The translations under genes were made by a program, and so were the position numbers. The notes beneath the pieces are model-generated. The model was not told the DNA's origin. It saw only the letters and a program-made list of their open reading frames with translations, and searched no databases. This document shows, in pieces, positions 16,290-26,900 of a stretch of 64,000 bases of DNA (within the stretch, counting starts at the first letter, position 1; every line of letters begins with the position of its first letter). Source of the DNA: Bacteroidales bacterium (GTDB taxonomy: Bacteria; Bacteroidota; Bacteroidia; Bacteroidales; Lentimicrobiaceae). The stretch spans positions 62,001-126,000 of the forward strand of contig JADIZB010000008.1 in the NCBI GenBank assembly GCA_016705005.1, written 5' to 3'.

Positions 16290-18917
16290 ATGAATTCCAC
16301 CTACCGATTAATTACTATCCTGCTGATCTTTTTATCACTCACCTCACAGGCACAGATCCGCCTGGGGGATGACCTGAGCGAAATAGACTATTCAAGTCCC
16401 AAAGAATACATAATCGGTGGTGTAACCGTCAGCGGGGTGCAATTCCTCGACCACAATGTGCTGATCATGCTTTCAGGCCTGCAGGTCGCCGATAAAATAG
16501 AAGTGCCTGGTGATAAAATCAGAAAGGCAATAGAGAAACTATGGTCGCAGGGCCTTTTTGAAGATGTCAGGATTTCTGCCACCAGCATAAGCAACGATCT
16601 CATCTTTCTTAACATTCACCTGCAGGAAAGGCCCAGGTTGTCAAGGTTTTCGTTTAAAGGAATACGCAAGTCGGAAGCTGATGACCTGCGTGAGAAAATA
16701 AAGCTCGTTAAGGGCGATGTCGTTACTGAGAATGTAATTATCCGGACGACAAACATCATCAAAAAACATTTTAACGGCAAGGGTTACCTGAATGCGACTG
16801 TCGATATTGATCAGAAACGCGATTCATCCAAATCCAACGACGTCAGCCTGTCAATCAACATTAATAAAAACAGTAAAGTCAGGATCGATCAGATTTCCTT
16901 TATCGGCAATCACAAACTTGCTGACAGTCAGCTGAAGCGGGCCATGAAAAACACCAAGGATAAGGCTGTTTTTAAACCTTTTACAGCGCTCGACCAGATA
17001 GTTATTCAAATTCCCCGCAAATTACTGAAGTTCAATTCAGATACAGTAGTTGATTTCCTTACAGGCGTTTTCGAGGAAAATCTGAAATTCAGGATTTTCA
17101 AGAGTTCAAAATATATACTTGATGATTACAATGAAGACCTGGCGGCCGTCATTGCAAAATACAATGAAGAGGGATTCAGGGATGCCGTGATTGTCAGTGA
17201 CTCGGTTTACAGGGTCAGCCCTAAACTGATCACCATTGATATCAGGGTTGAGGAGGGTCGTCGGTATTATTTCGGCGACATCAAGTGGGTAGGCAATACC
17301 AAATATACTGCTCAGCAACTGAATGATGTGCTCAAGATCAAATCCGGGGATGTATACAACCAGAGTGAACTGGATGCCAATCTGAATTATAACCCGAATG
17401 AAATTGACATCAGTACCCTGTATCTTGATGATGGTTACCTGTTTTTTCAGGTGGTTCCGGTTGAAGTCAGGGTTGAAAATGATACCATCGACCTGGAAAT
17501 GCGCATCCGTGAAGGGAAACAGGCTACTATAAACAAAGTTTATGTTAAGGGTAATACAAGGACAAACGACCACGTGGTTATCCGTGAACTAAGAACCCGG
17601 CCCGGTCAGTTGTTCAGCAGATCCGATATTATCCGCACAACCCGTGAACTTGCTCAATTGCGTTATTTCGATCCTGAGAAAATAGTTCCCAACCCCATAC
17701 CCAATCCCAACGATGGTACCGTTGATATTGAGTATAAGGTAGAGGAAACATCCAGCGATCAGATTGAATTGTCAGGTGGATGGGGATATGGAAGGGTAGT
17801 AGGGACACTCGGCCTCTCATTCAACAACTTCTCTGCAAAGAATTTATTGAAAATCAGCGCCTGGCGGCCAATTCCTTCAGGAGATGGTCAGAAGCTGAGT
17901 CTCCACCTGCAATCATATGGAAAAGGTTTCATCAGCTACAGTGCTTCATTTACCGAGCCATGGCTGGGGGGTAAAAAACCAAACTCTTTCAGCGTCAGTT
18001 ATTATCATTCACTTTATTCCAACGGAGTTTCGAAGTCATCCGATAACTATCAGTCATTCAAACGTGATGGACTGTCATTTATGCTGGGCAAGCGTCTGGA
18101 GTGGCCAGATGATTATTTCACCTTGATGACCAGGATCAACATTCAGAACTATTACCTGAACAATTACGGTAGTATCTTTGCGTTTGGCAATGGTAACGGA
18201 AAGTACAGGAACTACAGTGCCGGAATTACATTGGCCCGCAATTCGGTCGACAGCCCGATTTTCCCACGTTCGGGTTCTGAAGTTGCAGTTAATCTCGATG
18301 TAACACCGCCATATTCCCTATTCAGTGATAAAGACTATACGACCCTTGAAGATCAGGAAAAATACAAATGGATTGAATACCATAAATGGAAGTTCAACGC
18401 AACCCTGTACAGGCAGATTGTCGGCAACCTGGTGCTGAGTGCCCGGGTTAAGTACGGGTTCCTGGGCCAGTATAACAACGACATCGGGATAACACCTTTT
18501 GATCGTTATTATCTTGGCGGTGACGGGCTTTCAGGCGCCAATAATCTGGATGGCCGTGAAATCATCGGAATGAGGGGGTATGCCAACGAAAGCCTGACGC
18601 CGGATTATTACAAAAATAAAAATGTAGGTGCTTCCATCTACAATAAGAATACCATCGAACTCAGGTACCCTCTTTCACTTAACCCAAGTGCCACAATCTA
18701 CGTGATGGGGTTCATGGAAGCAGGGAAGGCATGGAAAAACTTCAGTGCATTCAATCCGTTCTCATTGTACAGATCTGCCGGAGTGGGTGTCAGGGTATTC
18801 CTGCCTATGTTTGGATTGCTTGGACTTGACTGGGGATATGGATTTGACGATGTTCCGGGGTTACCATCGGCCGGGAAAGGACAATTTCACTTCTCAATCA
18901 ACCAGAGTATTGATTGA
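16290..18917 (+). CDS. bamA: Outer-membrane protein assembly factor BamA
   Basis: 875-residue Omp85 protein, the core of the BAM complex that folds beta-barrels into the outer membrane. A signal peptide (1-22, ending SQAQ) is followed by about five POTRA domains (residues ~40-480), recognisable by repeated phrases such as GGVTVSGVQFLDHNVL, RISFIGNHKLADSQL-like and KVYVKGNTRTNDHVVIREL with LRTRPGQLFSRSDI. The C-terminal barrel (~500-875) contains GGDGLSGANNLDGREIIGMRGY, the conserved Arg-Gly-Tyr loop, and ends with an amphipathic strand QFHFSINQSID. It directly follows uppS and precedes two Skp-type chaperones, the natural partners in barrel assembly. Confidence 0.95.
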   Translation: MNSTYRLITILLIFLSLTSQAQIRLGDDLSEIDYSSPKEYIIGGVTVSGVQFLDHNVLIMLSGLQVADKIEVPGDKIRKAIEKLWSQGLFEDVRISATSISNDLIFLNIHLQERPRLSRFSFKGIRKSEADDLREKIKLVKGDVVTENVIIRTTNIIKKHFNGKGYLNATVDIDQKRDSSKSNDVSLSININKNSKVRIDQISFIGNHKLADSQLKRAMKNTKDKAVFKPFTALDQIVIQIPRKLLKFNSDTVVDFLTGVFEENLKFRIFKSSKYILDDYNEDLAAVIAKYNEEGFRDAVIVSDSVYRVSPKLITIDIRVEEGRRYYFGDIKWVGNTKYTAQQLNDVLKIKSGDVYNQSELDANLNYNPNEIDISTLYLDDGYLFFQVVPVEVRVENDTIDLEMRIREGKQATINKVYVKGNTRTNDHVVIRELRTRPGQLFSRSDIIRTTRELAQLRYFDPEKIVPNPIPNPNDGTVDIEYKVEETSSDQIELSGGWGYGRVVGTLGLSFNNFSAKNLLKISAWRPIPSGDGQKLSLHLQSYGKGFISYSASFTEPWLGGKKPNSFSVSYYHSLYSNGVSKSSDNYQSFKRDGLSFMLGKRLEWPDDYFTLMTRINIQNYYLNNYGSIFAFGNGNGKYRNYSAGITLARNSVDSPIFPRSGSEVAVNLDVTPPYSLFSDKDYTTLEDQEKYKWIEYHKWKFNATLYRQIVGNLVLSARVKYGFLGQYNNDIGITPFDRYYLGGDGLSGANNLDGREIIGMRGYANESLTPDYYKNKNVGASIYNKNTIELRYPLSLNPSATIYVMGFMEAGKAWKNFSAFNPFSLYRSAGVGVRVFLPMFGLLGLDWGYGFDDVPGLPSAGKGQFHFSINQSID

Positions 18918-19039
18918 TGCAGGTTAGTTTAATGATGCTGCAGGCTTTATTGCAGGTATCATATTGTGGCAGACTTTTTGCTTGGATCACGACGAAATAA
19001 TCAAATCAATTACCTCAACCAAAACAGGGAGGACATACA

Positions 19040-19567
19040 ATGAAAAAGACATTATTGATTACAGCCATTATTTTTGCTGCGGCAGTCAGCTCATTTGCAC
19101 AGAAATTCGCCTATGTCGACAGTGAATTTATTCTTGAAAACATCCCCGAATATGCCGATGCAAAAGCCGAAGTCGATGAACTATCCATTCAGTGGCAGCG
19201 CGATATTGAAGCGAAGTTCTCTGAAATAGACCAATTGTATAAAAGCTTTAAAGCCGAAGCTGTTCTGCTTCCTGACGATATCAAAAACAAGCGGGAAGAA
19301 GAGATCATAGCAAAGGAAAAGGCCGCCAAAGATCTTCAGAAACAGCGGTTCGGAAAGGAAGGCGATTTATTCAAGCGTCGTCAGGAACTGATCAAACCAA
19401 TCCAGGAAAAGATATATACAGCCATTGAATCCATTGCCGCCACCGATAACTATGCAGTAATCTTCGATAAAGCAGGGAGCGTTTCCATGATGTATTCCAA
19501 TCCCAGATATGATATCAGCGAGGAAATATTGGATAAACTCGGGTACTCCTATAAAAGCAGACAATAG
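19040..19567 (+). CDS. OmpH/Skp-family periplasmic chaperone, copy 1
   Basis: 175 residues. A signal peptide (1-20, ending SSFAQ) leads into the OmpH/Skp start FAYVDSEFILENIPEYADAKAE, a long charged coiled coil (~35-120: EIDQLYKSFKAEA, KREEEIIAKEKAAKDLQKQR), then the beta body IESIAATDNYAVIFDKAGS. Skp-type trimers hold unfolded outer-membrane proteins in the periplasm on their way to BAM, which fits the position straight after bamA. A GGGAGG ribosome-binding site lies just upstream of the ATG, unusually good for this phylum. Confidence 0.9.
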   Translation: MKKTLLITAIIFAAAVSSFAQKFAYVDSEFILENIPEYADAKAEVDELSIQWQRDIEAKFSEIDQLYKSFKAEAVLLPDDIKNKREEEIIAKEKAAKDLQKQRFGKEGDLFKRRQELIKPIQEKIYTAIESIAATDNYAVIFDKAGSVSMMYSNPRYDISEEILDKLGYSYKSRQ

Positions 19568-19622
19568 GTCAGACTATTCCTTTCATCACAATTTTCTTTT
19601 GAATGGACTACTTTAAAAGAAT

Positions 19623-19647
19623 ATAGCTCTGCATTTTGCAGAGCTAT
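19623..19647 (+). terminator. Perfect hairpin between the two ompH genes
   Basis: A 10-bp stem ATAGCTCTGC / GCAGAGCTAT (19623-19632 with 19638-19647) with a 5-base loop. There is no long T-run after it, so it may be a weak terminator or an mRNA-stabilising hairpin separating the two chaperone genes. Confidence 0.5.
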
Positions 19648-19671
19648 TCTGTCTGAAAATGAAGAACATCT

Positions 19672-19701
19672 TTTGCAGATTAACTAAATTTAGTAAATTT
19701 G
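19672..19701 (+). promoter_or_regulatory. Predicted promoter of the second ompH gene
   Basis: TTTG (19672-19675), an 18-base spacer and TAAATTTG (19694-19701): close to the Bacteroidota consensus in all parts. The second chaperone can therefore be transcribed independently of bamA. Confidence 0.6.
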
Positions 19702-19736
19702 CCTTGCAAAATAACCTTAACCCTTAACAGTTCACA

Positions 19737-20252
19737 ATGAAAAACATTTTGAAATTCTTCCTTATACTTGCGATTGCTGTTTCAGCCATGCAGGTGAGTG
19801 CCCAGAAAGCCCAGAAACTTGGTCATATTAATTTTGCTCAGCTTTATGAAATGATGCCAGGCCAGGATTCTATCAAGAAAGCCTTTACTGCTTATCAGGA
19901 ACAGCTTCAGAGCCAGTTTCAGGCCATGCAGACTGAGTATGAAACCAAATTAACAGATTATCAGAACAATCAGGCAACGCTTTCCAATATAATCAAGCAG
20001 ACCAAAGAAAAGGAAATACTCGATCTGCAAAAACGTATTCAGGAATTCCAACAGACCGCACAGGAAGACCTTCAGGCCAAAGAAGCAGAACTGACAGCCC
20101 CGGTTATTGAAAAGGCACGTAATGCCGTTAAAGATGTAGCTAAGGAAAGTGGTTATAACTTCGTATTCAATTCCACCGAAGGGTTGTTGCTTTATTCAGA
20201 ACCTGCTGATGACCTTATGCCATTGGTGAAGAAAAAGCTTGGCCTTAAGTAG
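19737..20252 (+). CDS. OmpH/Skp-family periplasmic chaperone, copy 2
   Basis: 171 residues, a paralogue of the preceding gene. A signal peptide (1-22, ending VSAQ) is followed by KLGHINFAQLYEMMPGQDSIKKAF, a long Gln/Lys/Glu-rich coiled coil (~45-125) and the C-terminal EKARNAVKDVAKESGYNFVFNS. Overall architecture is that of Skp. Its Gln-rich helices differ clearly from copy 1, so the two are probably old paralogues with different clients or that assemble together. It has its own promoter and a strong terminator. Confidence 0.9.
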   Translation: MKNILKFFLILAIAVSAMQVSAQKAQKLGHINFAQLYEMMPGQDSIKKAFTAYQEQLQSQFQAMQTEYETKLTDYQNNQATLSNIIKQTKEKEILDLQKRIQEFQQTAQEDLQAKEAELTAPVIEKARNAVKDVAKESGYNFVFNSTEGLLLYSEPADDLMPLVKKKLGLK

Positions 20253-20273
20253 GCTGTGAATTTCAAAAGACTT

Positions 20274-20301
20274 AAGCCGCTTTATTGCGGCTTTTTTTTT
20301 A
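20274..20301 (+). terminator. Rho-independent terminator after ompH copy 2
   Basis: Stem AAGCCGC / GCGGCTT (20274-20280 with 20287-20293), six-base loop, followed by an unbroken run of T residues to 20301. It ends the envelope-biogenesis block. Confidence 0.9.
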
Positions 20302-20452
20302 ATTTTCAGATTATTTTCAAAACCTGGTTCCCATGATTTTCCGACAGGTCTTTGAAATATTTCGTTAATTTTGAGGTAGATTACGATTAAACGGATTTTG
20401 CTCTATATTCTGCCGGTATCCGGTTCAGTTTTCATATCAAATCTTACCAACC

Positions 20453-22168
20453 ATGAAAAACACTGCCATTCACTCAAATTTACTGATGGTATTAATCATT
20501 ATCCTTTCATCAGGGGTGTATTCCCAGACTGCGGATAACGACAAAACCAGGCGTATGTCATTACACAATGAGCATCCGGTTGATGCATATTCGCCATCTC
20601 AGCCGGCCGGACAGCTGACTTCACCGGCATACAGACGTGAGAATTCGGTTTTCTTTACTACTCAGGTTAATATAAATGTCAACGGTGAGAATATTCTGAA
20701 CGACGCCGGTAATGAACCTTCAATCGCTGTTGACCCCGGAAATCCGGACCGGATGGCCATCGGGTGGCGACAGTTTGATAATGTAAATAATAATTTCAGG
20801 CAGGCTGGCAACGCTTTTACTGCGGATGGAGGCCAGACCTGGACAGCCCCGGGCGTGATTGAACCAGGTATTTTTCGTTCTGATCCCGTTCTGGAAGCTG
20901 ATAATCAGGGCGTTTTTTACTATAACAGTCTTACCTCAAGCGGAGGAAGTTACTTTTGCAGGGTTTTTAAGAGTTCAAATGGGGGCGCTGAATGGGATGA
21001 AGGTGTACCAGCCCAGGGAGGCGACAAGCAATGGATGGAAATTGATAAAACCGGCGGAGACGGCGAAGGGAATATTTATTCTTTCTGGACATCCTATTAT
21101 AGTGTATGCATGCCCGGGCATTTTACACGCTCAACCGATGGAGGGGACTCCTATGAGGATTGTGTTACAGTTGACGGCGACCCTTATTGGGGTACTTTGG
21201 CCATAGGACCTTCCGGAGAACTATATACTGTTGGTTCCGGCTTCAATGATGGTCTGGTGGTTACAAGAAGTAACAATGCGCAATTCTCAGGAAATATTGT
21301 CTGGTGGGATTACAATACGCAGGTTAATCTTGACGGAGCAATGACCGCGGGCCCTGATGTTAACCCTGCCGGACTCCTTGGGCAGGCATCGATTGCAGTG
21401 AACCTGGCACCGGGTCCCGGCAACGGCAACGTTTATGTCCTTGCTTCTGTAGAAAGATTATCAAATGGCGACCCGGGTGATGTTATGTTTGCAAAAAGCG
21501 ATGACGGTGGTTTATCATTTGGTGAACCGATTCGTATCAATGATGACCTGTCGGTAAACAATACACAATGGTTTGGAACAATGTCAGTTGCGCCAAATGG
21601 CAGGATCGACGTGGTGTGGCTCGATACCAGGGATGCACCGGCTTTTAACTCCCTCCTTTCTGCCCTTTATTATTCCTACTCCCTTGATCAGGGGGAAACC
21701 TGGTCGGCCAACGAGTTGCTTTCAGACTCCTTTGATCCACATGTTGGTTGGCCTAATCAGGAGAAAATGGGGGATTATTTTGATATGGTATCCGACAACG
21801 GCAATGCCCATCTCGCCTGGGCAAATACACTCAATGGTGAGCAGGATGTTTATTACGGCCGGATAACCCCTGTAATTACAGGGACTTCAGAAAGTGACAA
21901 TGGTGACCCGGTTGAAACACTGAATGCCAGTCCAAATCCGTTCAATGAAAATCTCCGCATCAGTTTCCGGCTTTCAAATCCGAGTGATGTCCGTATTGTA
22001 CTCTATGACATCAGTGGACGCGAAATCAAAACCTTAGAGGAAGGTTATTTGAATGCAGGAAGCTACTCACTCCCATTTGATGGTAAAAGCATCGGGAACG
22101 GGGTTTACTTCTGCCGGATTACAGCAGGCGGGGCCAGCAAGATCCTCAGACTTGTCCGTGTTGAATAG
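20453..22168 (+). CDS. Secreted Asp-box (BNR/sialidase-like) protein with T9SS sorting domain
   Basis: 571 residues with a signal peptide (ending VYSQT, ~residue 25). The body carries a series of Asp-box motifs of the sialidase propeller: FTADGGQTWTAP, KSSNGGAEWDEG, RSTDGGDSYED, KSDDGGLSFGEP and YSLDQGETWSAN. The last ~80 residues are a type A T9SS sorting domain (NASPNPFNENLRISF, LYDISGREIKTL, GNGVYFCRITAG), so it is exported through the outer membrane and released or anchored at the surface. Asp boxes are structural, so sialidase activity is not established, and I did not identify an Arg triad. It follows a strong terminator and a -7 box (TAATTTTG at 20366-20373), so it is a separate unit. 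Confidence 0.85.
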   Translation: MKNTAIHSNLLMVLIIILSSGVYSQTADNDKTRRMSLHNEHPVDAYSPSQPAGQLTSPAYRRENSVFFTTQVNINVNGENILNDAGNEPSIAVDPGNPDRMAIGWRQFDNVNNNFRQAGNAFTADGGQTWTAPGVIEPGIFRSDPVLEADNQGVFYYNSLTSSGGSYFCRVFKSSNGGAEWDEGVPAQGGDKQWMEIDKTGGDGEGNIYSFWTSYYSVCMPGHFTRSTDGGDSYEDCVTVDGDPYWGTLAIGPSGELYTVGSGFNDGLVVTRSNNAQFSGNIVWWDYNTQVNLDGAMTAGPDVNPAGLLGQASIAVNLAPGPGNGNVYVLASVERLSNGDPGDVMFAKSDDGGLSFGEPIRINDDLSVNNTQWFGTMSVAPNGRIDVVWLDTRDAPAFNSLLSALYYSYSLDQGETWSANELLSDSFDPHVGWPNQEKMGDYFDMVSDNGNAHLAWANTLNGEQDVYYGRITPVITGTSESDNGDPVETLNASPNPFNENLRISFRLSNPSDVRIVLYDISGREIKTLEEGYLNAGSYSLPFDGKSIGNGVYFCRITAGGASKILRLVRVE

Positions 22169-22381
22169 GTTGCAGGGCTGATCACAGTAGAGGACCCCGG
22201 ATTTATTTCCCCAAACTGTGTTCACTTTTCAGGAATACGTTGGTGGCCTGATCTACCGACTCACATAGTTTTATTGTCGTGCAGCTATTTCCAGGTCAGG
22301 ATATTGTTCCCTAAGAATGTATTCAAAATGGATGATTCCTGTTAAAATTTAGTTAACAATGTAAACCAATTGCAATTTGGT

Positions 22382-22389
22382 TATTTTTG
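22382..22389 (+). promoter_or_regulatory. Probable -7 box of the MarR/RND operon
   Basis: TATTTTTG fits TAnnTTTG, 16 bases before the ATG at 22405. The leader would be only a few bases, so a MarR dimer binding over this box could shut the operon. The preceding AT-rich stretch includes CAATTGCAATTTGG, a possible imperfect operator. Confidence 0.45.
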
Positions 22390-22404
22390 CACAAAGCAGT
22401 TTTC

Positions 22405-22860
22405 ATGGTTCCGGTGTTTGAAACATTTTCTGAGCGGCCTTTGGGAAGGACATTAAGCATTCTTGGGAAAAGCTATCTGCATTTGCTGAGGGTGCGATTG
22501 AAGCACCTTGACATTGACCGGAACTATTACGCATTGTTACTGATTGGATCAATGGATGGGGTAATAACACAACAGGAGTTGGCCCTGATGCTTGAAACGG
22601 ATAAAGTAAGCATTGTACGGGTTGTTGATTATCTCACCTTGAAAGGTTATGTAAAAAGGATCAGAAAACCGGATGATATGCGAAAACGAAGTCTGAAGCT
22701 GACTGAAAAGGCAATACTGGCAATACCTGAGATCAGGAAATCAATAAATGAATTGAATGACCTGGTATTAAACGGAGTTGATATCACCAGGATTCATGAA
22801 TTGAGTGAAACCATCAGAATAATTAAATCGAACATGACTGAAAATATTCAGACCTTATGA
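22405..22860 (+). CDS. MarR-family transcriptional regulator of the efflux operon
   Basis: 151 residues from the ATG at 22405; a TTG six codons upstream is possible but lies inside the promoter. The winged helix-turn-helix is visible: ITQQELALMLETDKVSIVRVVDYL (recognition helix region), then the wing GYVKRIRKPDDMRKRSLKLTEKA with the Asp-x-Arg core typical of MarR. MarR dimers usually repress neighbouring efflux genes until a ligand binds. Its stop overlaps the start of the adaptor gene (ATGA, 22857-22860), so it is the first gene of the RND operon and probably autoregulates it. Confidence 0.9.
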   Translation: MVPVFETFSERPLGRTLSILGKSYLHLLRVRLKHLDIDRNYYALLLIGSMDGVITQQELALMLETDKVSIVRVVDYLTLKGYVKRIRKPDDMRKRSLKLTEKAILAIPEIRKSINELNDLVLNGVDITRIHELSETIRIIKSNMTENIQTL

Positions 22861-23885
22861 GAATTAGAATGATTCTTGGAATGCCGCTGATTGTGGCTGC
22901 CCTCATATCCTGTAAAAGCGGGAGCAATGACAAGGGTAAAGTAAAGGGGAAGCCACCGGTTTCTGTGGATGTAATTGTTGCAGCTGATTCTGACTTCTCG
23001 TCTGATATAGAGGTAAATGGGACTGTATTATCGGAAGAAATGATAGAGTTGCATCCTGAAATCAGTGGTCGTATAACCTACCTGAATATTCCTGACGGTG
23101 CTGCAGTTAAGTCCGGGACCATTCTTGCACGGATTAATGATGCTGATTTGCAGGCGCAAATGCAGCAACAAAAGGTTCAGCTTGATATGGCTGAGAAAAC
23201 TGAATTGCGTCTGAGACAATTGCTGGCAGTAAATGGTATTGACCAGGCTACCTATGATGCCGCCCTGAGCCAGGTAAATCTTATTGAAGCAAATATCGGC
23301 GTTCTCAATGCCCAGATTGATAAAACCATCATCAAAGCTCCTTTCTCCGGGCGGTTAGGATTGAGACTCGTTAGCGAAGGTGCTTATGTTTCCCCCGCAA
23401 CAGTGATCGGAACATTGCAGCAGACCGACAGGATTAAGATTGATTTCTCGGTTCCGGAAGCTTATGAGAGTCTTGTGAAAATAGGAAAGACCATCTCAAT
23501 CCGTACCAACGGTTCATCAGAAAATCTTACAGCAACCATCAATGCCATTGAGCCTCAGATAAATACAGCAACGCGTAACATCAGGGTACGGGCGAGGTTA
23601 AACGATGGAATTATCAGCCCCGGGGCCTTTGTCAAGGTGTTCTTCAGCGAAAAGATAACCGGAATTGTAATCCCGACCAATGCAATTATCCCGGATGCTT
23701 TGTCAAACCAGGTTGTGCTGGTTAAAGGAGGAAAAGCGGTTTTCAGGAATGTTGAAACAGGTATCAGGACCATCGATGCTGTTGAAATTACGAGTGGTGT
23801 TCAAACGGGCGATTCTGTTGTGGTTAGTGGCGTGTTGTATGTCAGACCGAACGGGGATGTTAAAATAAAAAAAGGCATGAAATAA
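22857..23885 (+). CDS. RND efflux periplasmic adaptor (membrane fusion protein)
   Basis: 342 residues. The N-terminus is a lipoprotein signal with lipobox ALISC (Cys ~19), so it is tethered to the inner membrane. Order of parts: beta-barrel/lipoyl entry (EISGRITYLNIPDGAAVKSGTILARINDADLQ), a short alpha hairpin (~100-135), the second lipoyl half (TIIKAPFSGRLGLRLVSEGAYV), then the barrel and membrane-proximal domain (VVIPTNAII-like segment IPTNAIIPDALSNQVVLV). It links the inner-membrane pump (23976-27053) with the TolC-like channel (27138-28445). The short hairpin is typical of HAE1-type adaptors. Confidence 0.93.
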   Translation: MRIRMILGMPLIVAALISCKSGSNDKGKVKGKPPVSVDVIVAADSDFSSDIEVNGTVLSEEMIELHPEISGRITYLNIPDGAAVKSGTILARINDADLQAQMQQQKVQLDMAEKTELRLRQLLAVNGIDQATYDAALSQVNLIEANIGVLNAQIDKTIIKAPFSGRLGLRLVSEGAYVSPATVIGTLQQTDRIKIDFSVPEAYESLVKIGKTISIRTNGSSENLTATINAIEPQINTATRNIRVRARLNDGIISPGAFVKVFFSEKITGIVIPTNAIIPDALSNQVVLVKGGKAVFRNVETGIRTIDAVEITSGVQTGDSVVVSGVLYVRPNGDVKIKKGMK

Positions 23886-23975
23886 TTTCCGGGCGGTTTC
23901 AAACATTCACTTCAGATGTATAGATGTGGTGAGTGTATTGCAGGCTGCCTGATTTTCATCTGATGAGGGGTCAAC

Positions 23976-26900
23976 ATGAATATATCTGAATTATCTATCA
24001 AGAGGCCTATTCTGGCAACAGTGATGAATCTTTTTCTCATCCTGTTCGGAATTATCGGGTATACATTCCTTGGTGTCAGGGAATATCCTGCCATTGATCC
24101 TCCTGTGATCACTGTCAGCACTTCATATACAGGCGCCAATGCCGATATCATAGAAAGTCAGATAACTGAACCCCTGGAGAAATCGATCAATGGCATTCCG
24201 GGAATCAGGACAATCACATCCACAAGTGCGGTTGGACGGAGCAACATCAATGTGGAGTTTAACATTGATTCAGACCTTGAGGCTGCGGCCAACGATGTCC
24301 GTGATAAGGTTAGCCAGGCAGTCAGAAACCTTCCGCAGGATATTGATGCCCCACCGGTCGTTTCAAAGTCAGATGCCAACAGTGATTTTATAATTCTCAT
24401 GGCTGTGCAGAGTCGCAGCAAAGGATTGCTCGAATTGAGCGATTATGCCGAAAACGTACTTCAGAATAAGTTTCAGACCATACCTGAAGTCAGTGGGGTG
24501 AATATTATCGGACAAAAAAGACCGGCTATGCGTATCTGGATTGATCCGGATAAGCTGAATGCCTATAACCTTGCTTTCAATGATATATCCGGTGTTCTCA
24601 ATAAGGAGAATGTTGAAATTCCATCCGGAAAGATTTATGGAAACCGGACAGAGCTGACAATCAGGGCCATCGGAAACCTTACCACTGAGCAGGAATTCAG
24701 GGATCTGATTGTCCGGGCCGATGAGAATGGTATTTTGCGCCTGGGTGATGTTGCAACGGTTGAGCTTGGACCTGAACGCTATGAACAAAGCTGGAAACTG
24801 AATGGTGTAAGCTCGGTAGGGATTGCCATTACCCCGCAACCGGGAGCCAATTTTATTGAGATATCTGATGAATTCAATAAACGTCTGGATGAAATCATAA
24901 AGTCGCAGAAAGGCGACATCAACTTCACCATTCTGTTTGATACTACCCGGAATGTCCGTAAATCGCTGAATGAAGTGGCCGAAACATTACTGGTAGCCAT
25001 TCTGCTGGTTATTTTCGTAATATTTTTCTTCTTCCGAAACTGGCTTATAGCTCTGCGACCACTGATTGATATACCTATTTCACTCATATTTACCTTCTTT
25101 ATTATGTATGTGGCCGGATTTTCAGTAAATATTCTGACACTCCTGGCCATTATTCTGGCAACCGGGCTGGTGGTTGATGATGGCATCGTGGTCACAGAGA
25201 ATATTTTCCGTAAGATTGAGAAGGGAATACCTGTCCGCAAAGCTGCGATTGATGGCAGTAAGGAGATTTTCTTTGTCGTTCTGTCGACCTCCGTCACACT
25301 GGCCATTGTATTTCTTCCGGTTTTATTCCTGCAGGGATTTGTAGGCAGTTTGTTCCGTGAATTCGGGGTAGTGCTTGCGGTTGCGGTTCTTGTTTCGGCT
25401 TTTGTGTCACTTACAATTACCCCGGTACTCAATGTTTTTCTTAATCGCCGGGGTGCACAGCATGGTGAGTTTTACAACAGAACGGAACCCTTTTTCGCCG
25501 GCATGGAGAATGGTTACAGGAACCTGATCACCCGGTTTATCAAATACAGGTGGATGTCCTGGGCTATTGTGGCTGTTTGTCTTGTGCTTGTTTATGTGAT
25601 CGGAATCAGCATTCAAAGAGAGATTGCACCAATTGAGGATAAAGGGAATGTCAGGTTACAGATTATCGGACCTGAAGGAGCCAGTTACCCCTATATGATG
25701 GAGACAGGGAACAGGATCGCAGATTATATGATGGATTCCATTCCTGAAGAGGAGTTTTCTTTTGTCGCTGTTCCGGGTTTTGGAAGTACCGGGGTCAATA
25801 GCGGGTTTGGTCGCATTGGATTCGTTCCGGCCGGTGAGCGTGAACGCACGCAAAGTGAGATTGCACGGGATATGGCTATGAAATTCAGCCGTTTCAACAA
25901 TGTAAGGGTATTCCCCATTGAGGAGCAAACCATCTCTGTCGGCATGGGGTCAAGGGGTTCATTACCGGTTCAGTTTGTGATCCAGAACCTGGATTTCGAA
26001 AAACTGAGAGAGGTTATTCCGCAATTTCTTGAAGAAGCAAGAAATGATACCACATTTCAGAATGTAGATGTAAACCTCAAATTCAACAAACCCGAAATCG
26101 ATATTTCGATCGACAGGATCAAGGCCCGAGAATTCGGTCTGACAGTTACCGATATTGCTGAAGTATTGCAGAGTGCTTTCAGTGGCCGGAGACTTGCCTA
26201 TTTTCTGATGAACGGCAGACAATACCAGGTTATCAGTCAGGTTGAACTTGAGAACCGCCAGGTTCCTGCAGATATATCGAACCTTTATGTTAGAAACAAC
26301 AAGGGTGAAAATATTTCACTGGCATCTGTAACCAGGATTGAAACGAATGCAAATCCACCTTCACTTTTCCATTACAACCGTTACAAAGCGGCAACCTTAT
26401 CTGCTTCACTTGCCGAAGGAAAAACCATCGGCGATGGTGTAGCGGCCATGGAAAGGATAGCCGGAAAGCTGCTGGATGAAAGTTTTCAGACATCGCTAAG
26501 CGGCCCTTCGCGTGATTATGCTGAAAGTTCTTCCAACACGGCCTTCGCTTTCCTCCTGGCCCTTGTGTTGATTTTTCTTGTTCTTGCCGCGCAGTTTGAA
26601 AGCTTCAGGGATCCGCTGACCATAATGATTACCGTCCCCCTGGCCATCGCCGGAGCCATGCTCAGTTTGTGGGTATTTAACCAGACCCTGAATATCTTTT
26701 CTGAGATCGGAATGATTATGCTGATAGGTCTGGTCACCAAAAACGGAATTCTCATTGTTGAGTTTGCCAATAAGAAAAGAGAAGAAGGCCTCACCAAACG
26801 TCAGGCAGTAATTGAAGCAGCCACATTGAGGTTACGGCCGATCCTGATGACAAGCCTGGCTACCTCTCTGGGTGCTTTACCCATTGCATTAAGCCTGGGC

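Noticed and set aside
20453..22168. Calling the Asp-box protein a sialidase
   Set aside because: Asp boxes are structural and occur in many propeller proteins; I did not identify the catalytic Arg triad, Glu and Tyr.
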